This document shows, piece by piece, positions 1 to 11,639 of a stretch of DNA of 64,000 bases; position 1 is the stretch's first letter, and the number at the start of each line of letters is the position of its first letter. The notes beneath the pieces were generated by a model. That model searched no databases. It had not been told where the DNA came from and worked only from the letters and a program-made list of their open reading frames with translations. A program made the position numbers and the translations under genes. The DNA is taken from assembly GCA_030549495.1 (NCBI GenBank), contig JAUIRK010000964.1, forward strand, positions 744,001-808,000, read 5' to 3'. The stretch is from Nectonema munidae (Eukaryota; Nematomorpha; Nectonematoida; Nectonematidae).

Positions 1-1090
1 TCAAAATCTCTGCTACCAAAATCTCCTCTAGCAAAATCTCCTCTAGCAAAATCTCCTCTACCAAAATCTCCGCTATCAAAATCTCCGCTACCAAAATCTC
101 TGATACCAAAATCTCCTCTAACCAAAATCTCCGCTACCAAAATCTCCGCTACCCAAAATCTCTGCTAACCAAAATCTCCGTTACCAAAATCTCTGCTATC
201 AAAATCTCCGCTAACCAAAATCGCCTATAACAAAAATCTCCGCTACCAAAATCTCTGCTAACCAAAATCTCCGTTACCAAAATTTCTGCTACCAAAATCT
301 CCGCTACCCAAAATCTCCGCTACCAAAATGTCTGCTAACCAAAATCTCTGCTACCAAAATCTCCGCTAACCAAAATCTCCGTTACCAAAATCTCCGCTAA
401 CCAAAATCTCCTCTACCAAAATCTCCGCTACCAAAATCTCCGCTACCAAAATCTCCGCTATCAAAATCTCTGCTACCAAAATCTCCTCTAACCAAAATCT
501 CCTCTAACCAAAATCTCCGCTACCAAAATCTCCTCTAGCAAAATCTCCGCTACCAAAATCTCCTGTAGCAAAATCCCCTCTAGCAAAATCTCCGCTACCA
601 AAATCCCCTCTACCAAAATCTCCGCTATCAAAATCTCCATTACCAAAATCTCCATTACCAAAATCTCCGCTAACCAAAATCTCTGCTACCAAAATCTCCG
701 CTAACCAAAATCTCCGCTACCAAAATCTCCGCTATCAAAATCTCCGCTATCAAAATCTCCGCTATCAAAATCTCCGCTACCAAAATATCTGCTAACAAAA
801 TCTCTTCTACCAAAATCTCTGCTAACCAAAATCTCCTCTACCAAAATCTCCGCTAACCAAAATCTCCTCTACCAAAATCTCCGCTAACCAAAATCTCCGC
901 TATCAAAATCTCCGCTACCAAAATCTCCGCTATCAAAATCTCCGCTACCAAAATCTCTGCTACCAAAATCTCCGCTACCAAAATCTCTGCTAACCAAAAT
1001 CTCCGCTAACCAAAATCTCCGCTACCTAAATCTCTGCTATCAAAATCTCCGCTACCAAAAACTCTGCTACCAAAATCTCTGCTAACCAAT
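1..1090. repeat. 15/16-bp minisatellite (about 70 units, continues beyond window start)
   Basis: The stretch is built from head-to-tail copies of CCAAAATCTCCGCTA and one- or two-base variants (CTG, CTC, GTT in the variable triplet), with frequent 16-bp units carrying an extra A (AACCAAAATCTCCGCT). It is cut by the window edge on the left and decays into ordinary AT-rich sequence near 1090. On the minus strand the 15-bp unit reads GDFGS/GDFGN/GDFAR, a pentapeptide-repeat-like pattern, and an open run of 62 codons lies at 504-692. The 16-bp units shift the frame, so no long protein is possible across the array. I read it as a minisatellite; the coding look may be a by-product of a 15-bp period. 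Confidence 0.95.
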
Positions 1091-1242
1091 ATTTAGATGC
1101 CAAAAATATTGATGTTTACAAACCTACAGTAAGCTGCAGAAAGACATGCGGATATATGTAAGAAATAATAAATGAGTTGTTGGTGAATAATTAAAATTCA
1201 GATAAATCAAAAAATAGGATCATTTCTTAAATAACATGGACT

Positions 1243-2178
<936 letters not shown>

Positions 2179-2415
2179 AAACTTTATTGTTTATCCAAAT
2201 AAAGCTTGTATTACTCGCATCAGTAACATCCAAATATGTTATTTTGAGCTAATTATATTGTATATAAATGGAAATTTTCGTTTTTGCTATAATAAAACAA
2301 GTTACTGCAGTTATGTAGCATTCTAATGTATACCTTAATCAATTAATATAGTCTTGATCTTTGTGTGGGGTCGCTAAAAGTCTGGTGAGGCTTAAATTGG
2401 GTCGCCACTAAAGGT

Positions 2416-2666
2416 CGAATTCCACTAAAATGTCGAATTATTTTATTTTTAACCTAACTTATTTACTTAAATCCTTTTCAAACTTATTTATAAGTTGATC
2501 CCCTATTATATTAATTTTTTTGCAAGGCGTGAGTAGGGTTGGTTAGATGCTGGATTTGATAACTCAAGGTCTTGTGTTCGATTCCGCATCAAGCCTGCTT
2601 TCCTCATAGTTCGATACAAGCGGCGCAATTGTGCCTTCTCGATGAAAACACCCCTGGGTACCTTTA
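2416..2666 (+). mobile_element. tRNA-derived SINE insertion with 11-bp target duplication
   Basis: An identical 11-bp repeat, CCACTAAAGGT, lies at 2405-2415 and 2667-2677, bracketing 251 bp inserted in the hAT 3' end. The inserted DNA has a tRNA-like head with A-box-like GGTTGGTTAGATGCTGG and B-box-like TGTTCGATTCC (about 2539-2590), then a short body ending CTTTACC. A related copy lies at 25757-25905 and a shortened one at 39838-39895 (reverse). The first 100 bp (2427-2528) precede the tRNA-like head and are shared with 3896-3996, so the mobilised unit is larger than the tRNA-like part. The perfect long target repeat fits LINE-driven insertion. Confidence 0.75.
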
Positions 2667-2677
2667 CCACTAAAGGT

Positions 2678-2689
2678 TGGGAACCACTG
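2678..2689 (+). mobile_element. 3' terminal inverted repeat of the hAT fossil
   Basis: The sequence TGGGAACCACTG is the reverse complement of the common hAT end CAGTGGTTCCCA. The matching 5' end is not in the window, so no target-site pair can be checked. Confidence 0.7.
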
Positions 2690-2702
2690 TTCTAAAGTAA
2701 TA

Positions 2703-2885
2703 AGCCGGAATATTCAGAAAAACAAGGAAGCTGGAGAAAACACGCCAAAAGGGAAACGTAAAAGGGGCTGTTTGTGCGAAAAATCCAACAATAAATTTGA
2801 TTTAGTATGTCTCAAATGTAAAAAATAGTTGTGTAAAATACACTATGAAAAAATTTGCAAAAAATGTTCTAAAAACGTTGCTTAA
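2703..2885 (+). pseudogene. piggyBac transposase C-terminal zinc-ribbon fragment
   Basis: The frame from about 2703 reads a basic GKRKRGCLCEKSNN segment, then VCLKCKK, LCKIHYE and ICKKC, which is the cysteine-rich C-terminal tail (CxxC ... CxxC ... C..H ... CxxC) typical of piggyBac transposases. One in-frame stop sits within the cysteine-rich part. The rest of the transposase is absent; the hAT terminus lies immediately upstream, so the hAT probably landed in or next to this piggyBac copy. Other piggyBac pieces are at 7455-8100, 14460-14835 and 61016-61692. Confidence 0.65.
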
Positions 2886-2889
2886 AGCT

Positions 2890-3895
2890 TAAACTTTTTT
2901 GATATCTTTATTTATTGTGCCAATTTGTGCCCATTGAAGAAATAACAGTACTTGAAATAATGTTAAATTCAATATAATAGACGCATATATTTTTATCACG
3001 ATCAACATACATAACATCATCTAATTTCGTCTCGTTTACAGCTACAAAGAAGTTCGTTACTTAATCTAATCAGTAAACTATGTAAAAAGTGGCAGCAGAT
3101 TGTGCTGCGATTAGTTTCCTTTTATTTTGCAGACATAATTATAAATAAAATCTTTGAAAATGGAAGTCAGTGCTGACACATCTTATGGGCAACTGTATAT
3201 CGCTGCATCACACGCGTTAATAAGGATTTAAAAAAGTTCTAATAAATTTTGCGATCTAGTGATATCGGGTCTAACTAGTTTGAGACTCATCACATATAAC
3301 TTTGGAAATAGAAAAGCTATGCGAATAAAATTTTGAATCTATGTTAATGTCATATTTTAAATTAAGAAAATACAAAATTGAAAGTTAAATTGTTTACTTT
3401 ACGAGATTTATAAATATACTAGATAATTTTGAGTGCCATTTTTATAGACTTAGTGATTGTTATAATGTCTAAGCGATCAAATTTACGACAAATTGTTTAA
3501 AAAATTTATAAAAATGATAAAAGTAGAATTTTGAAAGAAAAACTATAGTGTAAATATAGTCCTAAATTAACACAAAATTTCTAAATATAGTATTTTTTTT
3601 TGTAAAATACTTTTTTTGTGTAATAACAGTTACAAATCTATAATGGCGGCTAGGAAAAGAATTTTTACGGTCCGTGTAAAATAAGCTGCAAAAAAAGCTT
3701 CAAATATAAAGTTAAATAACTTTGCAAATAATTAGACAATTTAATTTAAATTTTGCATAATAACCAAATATAATATAGAACATATATATTCAAAGTTACA
3801 ATTAAATATGTTCCCTAGAATTTGTATGGTAGTATCTCAAACTTCATAACATTTTTGGGAGCTGCAAATTCTACAGCCATTTTTCCAATTTTATA
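2890..3895. other. AT-rich stretch, no gene recognised
   Basis: Only short AT-rich reading frames and homopolymer runs are seen; nothing matches a family I know. Confidence 0.6.
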
Positions 3896-3996
3896 AAAAT
3901 GTCGAATTCTTTTATTTTTAATCTAACTTATTTACTTAAATCCTTTTCAAACTTATTTATAAGTTGATCCCTTATTATATTATTTTTTTGCAAGGC
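3896..3996 (+). repeat. 100-bp direct duplicate of 2427-2528
   Basis: The two copies run from AAAATGTCGAATT to TTTTTGCAAGGC with only a handful of differences and small gaps. One copy leads into the SINE head, the other into unrelated sequence just upstream of the LINE fragment. Confidence 0.9.
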
Positions 3997-4081
3997 TCAT
4001 TTTTGCTTTATCTGTAAGAAACTTAATGTTTTTACTTCAATTTTTTATAAGTTCATCCCCAACGCGAGCCTATACTTTTCT

Positions 4082-4810
4082 ATAGAGTTAAACAATCTCT
4101 TGTTCTGTAATCAGTTTGCATTTAGAAAACAGCATAACACGCAACTTCTTCATTTATCACTAATTGACAAGATTTGCAGAAACATTAATAACAAACATGA
4201 TACACTAGCGACGTTTATAGATTTATCAAAGGCTTTTGACTCAATATCGCACTCAAGTGTGTTGGATAAGTTGAAATACTATGGTGTAAGTACAAATGCT
4301 CTTACTCTTTTAGCGTCGTACTTATGTAATCGTACACAAATCGTTTGTATTGACATATAGATGAGAGGAAACATGTATCAATTGCGGCGTTCCACAAGGG
4401 TCAATAATTGGCACACTCCTATTTCTAGTCTCTATAAATGATATATATAAGTCCAATCTGAATTTTGACTTTTTTCTGTTTGCAGATGATGTCACCTTCA
4501 CACTCCCACTTGACGTTTGTAATCTAAAAGACATAAGCTACGTGGACAGTATTAACAATGAAATGAATAAAGTTATAACTTGGTGTAATTTAAACGGTGT
4601 TTCTATTAATTATGAAAAATCAAAGTCTATGATAGTATCAACTAAAAGTTGTTATTATAAGGGCAAATCTTACTCTTCCTTTTGAAATTGTTCAAAAAGT
4701 TAATTTGATTGGTATTATTATGAATAATAAGCTTGCTTGGCATGATCACATAAATTTCATCAATACAAAGCTCAACAAAATTAATGGAAGATTTTTCAAA
4801 AATATGTTTG
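4082..4810 (+). pseudogene. LINE reverse transcriptase fragment (Jockey/CR1-like)
   Basis: The first open part (4100-4360) reads QFAFRKQHNT, then FIDLSKAFDSISHSSVLDKL, the standard RT block of non-LTR retrotransposons. After a frame change the sequence continues with CGVPQGSIIGTLLF near 4390 and FADDVTF near 4490 (the YADD catalytic box with F at the first position), then WCNLNGVSINYEKSKSM and, after another frame change, a GIIMNNKLAWHDH segment near 4710. Neither the endonuclease nor the 3' end is present, so this is a truncated dead copy. The fragment at 27690-28385 covers the following part of the same kind of protein. Confidence 0.85.
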
Positions 4811-4814
4811 CACT

Positions 4815-7450
4815 AGTATAAAAGTAACAAAATGGGGAATTGAGTAAATTTTTTGAAAAAAATGGCTGATTTTTCAGAATGTTTCAACTAATGGCGATTT
4901 TTTTTACTTTTTACATAATTTATTTGGTAATCAAATTTTATTTTCACAGCTTATTATAGATTTCTTCCTTACTTTGAATTTATTAAAATTTATGCTTTCA
5001 AATATTTAAATAATAAAAGATGGAAACAGATTTAAACTAAAATTTTTACGTCTCTTGGTGATATAATTCTATTTGCTTTGATTGTTATCATGGGCCTCTC
5101 TTTTTTTGAAGTATCTTTTTACTTTATGTTGTGATTCTATCAGTATTTACTCTCAACATGCTTTATTTTTATTCTATCTATTGAGTAACTGAAATTCAAA
5201 GGAAAATTTATATCCTAAAATCATTGATACCTTATTGTTAAAATAGTTTTTATTTAATATTTTCATTACTGTTTTGCCTGTTCATATAGAAAAATTTTAA
5301 TATACTTTATTAAGACTTAATTTTTAAAAAGTGTACCATTCATTTTATTATGCTTTTATATAAACATTTCAACTATCATGCTTTTAATGTTTTAATATTG
5401 TGTAGCGGAGGGCATAGAGAACTTTTGAGGAGCAAGTCAGACATGGTACTTTGTCCGTTACTATCGTGGGTGCGCTTTTATGTCAACTTTAGATAACGAT
5501 GCAAAAGGTAGGCAAATAATGACTCCTTAACCGTTATATTTATTTTTCTCTCAACTTGTAAAACATGTTTAAAATTACGATAACCATAATAGAAGCGATT
5601 TTTTATTTTAAGTTTGTATATGATATGTTTTGTGTATTGTAGAATAAACTTTATGATGCAAATGTAGCGGTGACTGATGGTGAAAAATTTATCCTAGTTT
5701 GGTCAGGGTTATTTGGGGCTTGAGTGATGTATGGTAGATGCTTCGCATCGATACACAAATGTTTTAATCTTCTGGTTTGGTTCTATATTGAATCTATGTT
5801 GGCCTTTTCGATGATCTTATCAACTTGAGAAAGTAGTACTACTACTTTACTAATCTTAGGACTTAGAAAGAAGTTAGTAAAACTAATTATATTATCGAAC
5901 AGTTCGAGTTGCCATTGAATGTCTTCACGATCTGGTGACTTCATTTCTATAGTATCTTGTTATACTTTTACGTTTGACAAGACTCATTCAATATAATTTT
6001 TCTTTCAATTTTTACTCCTTTCTACTCGAAGATATCAATAATTTTCCGTTTCGATTACATCAAATAATTTAAGATATTGACATTATTCATTATTCACGTC
6101 CTAGGCTTAAAGGCTCTCAACAAATTTGTTTAATATCTTCATTTTTGGCTGAAGTCAAAGTTAAATAATAAATAAAACTTTTAGTAAATTAAAATTATCC
6201 TTTTGATAAATGAACTAAAAGAGGGATTGAAACCTAAAATTCCTAATCGTTATTTACAATAGATTAGGAAACTCCTATCTCAATTTACACTTTAGTTAAC
6301 TGAGAATATAAGGAATATTCATATATTCGCCATATGGGCAGAGAGCGGTTGTTCAATTGCGTTACGAAACGCTACATGTGAGTAGGGTGGTCAAAGAGGA
6401 AGATCAATTAGAAAATTATATTGGAAATTTAGGATTGAAAATTGAATTGGTGGGTCTATTTGTTTAACCCTCGCATGACCGTTTAATTTTTCCTTCTGAG
6501 AAAGTCATTTAGTCATTAGTCATATTATTATAGTAAAAACAATGAAAATAGTATAATTAGTAAATACAATAAAAAATCCAACTTTATTTACTTTTACTTT
6601 TTTTAAAACTTTACATGTGTTTAAAAATATTTCGAACTGATCGAAAGGCTGTTTGCACTGTCAATTTAGTTGTTGGAATACATTTGATTCGATTATACTC
6701 TTGAACTAGTTAACTTCCTTACTTATTACTGCTGTAGCAGTTTATGTTTTATTGTATATTTTCATCTGTGTGGAGATATAAAACGGAACAAATGCGATGA
6801 TGTTTATATTCAATCTGATATTGATGATATAACTTTTATGACGTAAAAAATATTGCATTGTGTAATATAGTGGTTCTGAAACGGTACTCACTGTGTTCAA
6901 TACAAATAGCACAATCTCTACACTTTCATTTATATGAAGATATAAAACGCAATCACTGCATATTCATTTATTTCTTGATAATATAAAGCAATATCCAATA
7001 TCCTATCATCGATTTATGTTTGTTTCTGGATCTCACATATTTTATAGGCACACAAGCGGTAAAATTTATATTGATTTTTCATCCTCACCACGCCTTGGCT
7101 GATTTTTCCATTTCTTTTGTACATCATAGTATAGTTATCTTTTTTATTATTGCTTCAATTTTCTTCCTTATTGTTTCACAAACCGTAAAGATGCTTCAAA
7201 TTTAGAGGCCAAAGACGAAGTCAACCCACACAAAATTTGGCCTCTTTCTTTCACTCCTGAACTCCTTCAAGAAGTTTTTATCAATACCTAAAAAGAAAGA
7301 TTGAAAGCTCTTATAATGTTTCTAATCATTTGTTATCTTTCATTGAATTTTTTACCATTGACAAATTTTAGCCTATATGGCATGTCGATATATTATCGGA
7401 ATTCAATCCGATCAAAATATACCTATTGGAAAACTTTACTGTCCTAAAAC
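4815..7450. other. Long AT-rich stretch without recognised genes
   Basis: Short open frames occur (for example 7020-7205, a hydrophobic 61-residue reading), but none shows a known motif. The part around 5400-5520 and 6330-6480 is less AT-rich than its surroundings; it may hold regulatory or old host sequence, which I cannot identify. Confidence 0.5.
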
Positions 7451-7454
7451 TGGC

Positions 7455-8095
7455 TCACTTTGTAAAGGCTGCTATCAGTAAAAATGATTTTAAGTTTATC
7501 TCAAGGTTTTTGCGTTTGATGATCCTTTTACAAGAAACACATTCAAAGTGATAAAATTGCTTCAGTAAAAATTTTCAATGATCATTTCCAGCAAGTCTTT
7601 TCAAAGTAAGTTTGTATTTTTACTAAAAATCAATAAACTGTATACGAACTAAAACTTTTTTTCAGATACTGGATGCCACAAGATTATGTTTGCGTTGACG
7701 AACAACTTTTGAGATTGCGAGGAAATTGTCCAATTAAGGTGTACGATCTCAGTAGGCTTGGTAAATGGGGGATAAAATTTAAAATTTTATCACTTGAATG
7801 ATGCTAGAACATATTACGTTATATGTCTTGAATTATACGCTTCAGACCTACATGAAAGATCTTCTTCTCAGGATGCAAAATCGTCAAAAGACTTGTGAAT
7901 TTAACAAAGGAGTCCAAAGGTACTGGAATAATATGTAATGGCTTTTTCACGAGTTATGCTAATGGGGTAAGGAGCGCAACTTATCGGTTTTAGGCACAGT
8001 GACTTCAACCAAACGGTGTGTTCCTCCAATTTTCAAAACTCAACATCTAAAGAGTTTGCGATTGGCAGAGTATGAATCCAGGACTTTGTGGAGAT
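7455..8095 (+). pseudogene. piggyBac transposase fragment with a short GT-AG intron
   Basis: Translated pieces read KAAISKNDFKFISRFLR, then after a 60-bp intron (7606-7665, GTAAG...TTTTTTTCAG) YWMPQDYVCVDEQLLRLRG and NCPIKVYDLSRLGKWGIKF, the piggyBac catalytic core around the VDEQL box. Splicing joins QVFSK to YWMPQ in frame. Further on, a CNGFFTSYAN piece resembles the DNFFTS box. Several stops and frameshifts interrupt it, and it ends where the gypsy fossil begins near 8105. The intron inside a transposase suggests an older, splicing-adapted piggyBac lineage. Confidence 0.8.
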
Positions 8096-8104
8096 AGTTA
8101 AAAA

Positions 8105-11100
8105 GATAAAATCTTTTTTTAAATATTTGGCAAGAGGCTAGTATAAATAAAACATCTCAATTAAGAATGGCAACCGATTATTACATAAACGTATTTCAAG
8201 GGTTTTCAATAAAGTTAGACGCCCTTATTTCCGCGCTAAGAAATACTGCGATTCGAACAAGGCTTTTGGAAAATCCAAAACTGGATCTTGAAACGGCCAT
8301 CAACCAAACTAGAGCCATGGAACAAGCAATCAATAGGAATGAAAGCTATGCGTCAAATTCATTGGCACTTGCAGCAACCTCAAAAGATGATCCTACAGAT
8401 AATTCCGTCAACAATCAGATTTGTGCTAGCAAGGTTTGTCAATCGTCACTCAAAAATGTTTCAAATACCAATACAAGTTCGACTCAATTCAACTGGAAGA
8501 GTGTTGTGTATCTGAACGGTGCAAAATGCCACGCACTCTTGGATACTGGGAGTACTGACAATTTTATCGATAAGAGAACTGCAATGGCTCTAAAGCTGAA
8601 ACTCTACCCTTGCAGAGAGCAAGTTAGCATGGCTTCATGTCAGTTCAAAGTTCAGGTTCTTGGTAAGGTTCAAGCTTCGTTGCAAATCCACAATAGGCAA
8701 TACGAAAATGAAGAATTTCTTGTTTTACCCGATTTATGGAAACAAGTAATTCTGGGAATGAGTTTTTTAAAAAAACACAAAGAAATCAGAATTAGTTTCG
8801 GAGGAAAGGAAGCTTCTCTGGATTTTCGGTTCCAATGTGGGGTTTCTAAATCTCGAAACAATTGTAGAATCAACAAGGACTTTTCTGATACCAAACTTTT
8901 CATGTTTCTTTCACCTAAATGCCGACCAATAGCTACAAAAACAACAAAGTTCAACATGGCGAATTTATAAAATCTGAAATTTCACGCTTACTGAAGGCTG
9001 GAGTCATTGAAGAATCTAACTCTCCATGGCGAGCCCAAATAGTACTCGTACCTTTTAATCTAATGGAAATAAAAGAATGGTAATAGATTTTTCTCGCACT
9101 ATAAACAAATATACCTTACCTGATGCTTATCCTTTACCTGAGATGAACGAATTGGCGGCCAAAGTATCAAGATTCAAGTATTTCAGTTTGATAGATTTTT
9201 CTGAAGCTTATTATCAAGTAGAATTGGGAAAAGATGAAAGAATGTATACTGCATTTGAAGCGTGTGGCAAACTCTACCAATTCACGAAAATTCCCATGGG
9301 AGTAACAAACGGTGCATCTGCCTTTCAGCGCTTCATTAAAAATTTTATCTCATCCAATAAACTTGTTAATACTTTTTCTTATTTAGACGATGTGATTATT
9401 TGTGGCAGATCTTTTGAGGAACATAACCACAATCTAAAGTTATTCCTTGAAGCAATTAAAGCAAGATCCCTTAAGATCAACTGGGAAAAAAGCAAATTCT
9501 CCTTAACGTGCATATAATTCCTTGGATACGAGATTAGCAACGGGCAAATGAAACCAGACCAAGATCGAGTGAAACCTTTGATGGAGATGCCCATACAAAA
9601 AATAATGCTGAACTAAGGAGAATGATGGGATTTTTCTCATACTATGCAAAGTGGATTCGTAACTACTCAACTAAAATACAACCCCTTACTAAAGTTTCAT
9701 CCTTTCCCTTGGACACAGAGCAAAGAGAAGTAATACAGTCCTTGAAGGAAGAGATCAAAACTTCAACCCTATGTACAGTCGAACATGGCAAGCCCTTTGT
9801 CGTGGAGGCAGATGCTTCAGAGAAACCAATTGCTGCTTGCCTTCTACAAGAATGAAGACCGGTTGCTTTTTTTCTCAGAAACGCTCAACTCAGCCGAGAA
9901 AAATGCTCATATTGTGGAGAAGGAAGCCTATGCTATTATCGAGGCTATTTGGCATTGGAAACACTTCCTAGTTGGACAGCATTTCACAGTGGTGACGGAC
10001 CAGAAAGCTGTTTCTTACATATTCGATAGACAAGGTAAAAGCAAAATCAAAGCAATAAAATGCTTCGTTGGCGCCTGGAGTTAGCTTCTTTCTTTTTTGA
10101 CATCAAGTATCGTCCAGGAATTCAAAACATATCAGCTGATGCATTATCAAGATCCTGCTCTATCACTAAATATGAACTAGATTTGCGAGAACTGCACAAC
10201 CGATTGATTCATCCCGGAGTCAGAAGAATGTATCACTTTGTAAGGGAAAATAATTTGCCCTTTTCAATGGAGGAAATCAAGGTCCTAACAAATAACTGTC
10301 AAGTTTGCTGCAAGTGTAAGCCAAGATTTTACAGCTCTGGTAATCATCACATTATTAAGTCCACTAAACCGTTTGTCAGACTGTCAATTGACTTCAAAGG
10401 TCCCTTGCCATCAGAAGGGAAAAACAAGTATATTCTTACCATTATAGACGAATATTCAAGATATCTTTTCGCCTACGCTTGCAAAGACCTGTCATCAGGT
10501 ACTGTTATTAGTTGTTTACAGGATTTGTTCACAATGTTTGGGCATCCAAAATATATTCATTCTGATAGAGGTAAGTCGTTTCTTTCGAACGAACTTAAAT
10601 CATTTCTTTTAGGCAGAGGAATAGCTTCTACTTTTACAACCGCGCACAATCCTCAAGGAAACTCCCAGTGTGAACGTTACAACGGAATATTATGGCGAAC
10701 TATAACTCTAGCAACTGGAACTCTGGGCTTACCCATCGAAAAGTGGGAAGAAGTTATCTCTGACTGTCTTAACGTATTAAGAACTCTTCTTAACACGTCA
10801 ACCAACCAAAGCCGCATGAACGAATTTTTACGTTTGAAAGAAATGCGATAAACCCACAACTTCCTTCATGGCTTGTTGATTCAAAGACGGCTTGGATAAA
10901 GAAATTCCCGATTCTTTCCAAAGCAAAGCCACATGTTGAATTGGTGGAAATCCTGGAAGTAAATCCACAATGTGAGATACCAAGGTGGAAATGAAAACAC
11001 CGCCGCATTAAAGCATCTAGCTCCTAGTGCCCAAAAAGTCACTTCATCAGATCCAGGAAAAGAAGACGAATCACATGGTCCAGAAGCAAGTCATGCAGAA

Positions 11101-11510
11101 TTCTCCGAGGTAGATGATGTCCCGGAAGTTTCAAGACTTAGGCGTTCGAGTAGTGAACGGAAACCCGTCAGACGACTTGGAGTTGATGATTTCTTCTAAG
11201 TGAGGAAGATTGTAATATTCAAATTTAACAGAGAAAGTTATTTCTTTCTTTTTACATTTGAATATAACACTCATTTTAATTATTATGTTTGAATATACTT
11301 TACACCCTATCTCTTTCTATTAAAACTTGTTTGGTTTCTTATTTGAATGTTGTCACTATGTTACAAATTGTCCATACACTTATTCATATTTCATTATATA
11401 TAAACAACCGCTTTTTCTTGTTACATCACTTTGTGTTATCCATTTTGTTGAATAAAAACTCCAGTCTTTCAGTCATCTTCCTTATTCACCACATATGCTT
11501 AAAAAAATAT
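8105..11510 (+). mobile_element. Ty3/gypsy LTR retrotransposon fossil (broken, 5'-truncated)
   Basis: Parts in order: end of gag (about 8165-8400), aspartic protease (about 8510-8800, with a DTGSTDN-type active site), reverse transcriptase (about 8960-9600), RNase H (about 9780-10150) and integrase (about 10180-10860, with an HHCC-type zinc finger and the DDE core), then a PPT-like purine run and a probable 3' LTR from about 11211 to 11510. The 5' LTR and most of gag are missing. The coding region carries several breaks, so it is inactive; the breaks are few enough that it is probably not among the oldest elements here. The integrase motifs recall the CsRn1 group, which I hold only loosely. 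Confidence 0.9.
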
Positions 11511-11639
11511 TGAACCATACCCATGTTGAGAATATTTTTACATAAATAAAACAGAATATCTTACATTATGAAGTTGAGGATATACCTGAAATCTAAGTGA
11601 AACAGTAATTAGCATTTATCGTAAGTTTTTTATCCAGAA

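Noticed and set aside
504-692. A real pentapeptide-repeat protein gene
   Set aside because: The frame arises from the 15-bp period and is broken by 16-bp units on both sides; kept only as an observation.
1-1090. CRISPR-like regular repeats
   Set aside because: Units of 15/16 bp follow one another without spacers, in a eukaryotic setting; this is a minisatellite.
2427-3996. The two 100-bp direct repeats as a pair of short LTRs
   Set aside because: No reverse transcriptase, primer site or target duplication links them, and one copy is inside a SINE insertion with its own 11-bp target repeat.
9379-11008. Minus-strand open frames across the gypsy fossil
   Set aside because: They are antisense shadows of the plus-strand coding parts.
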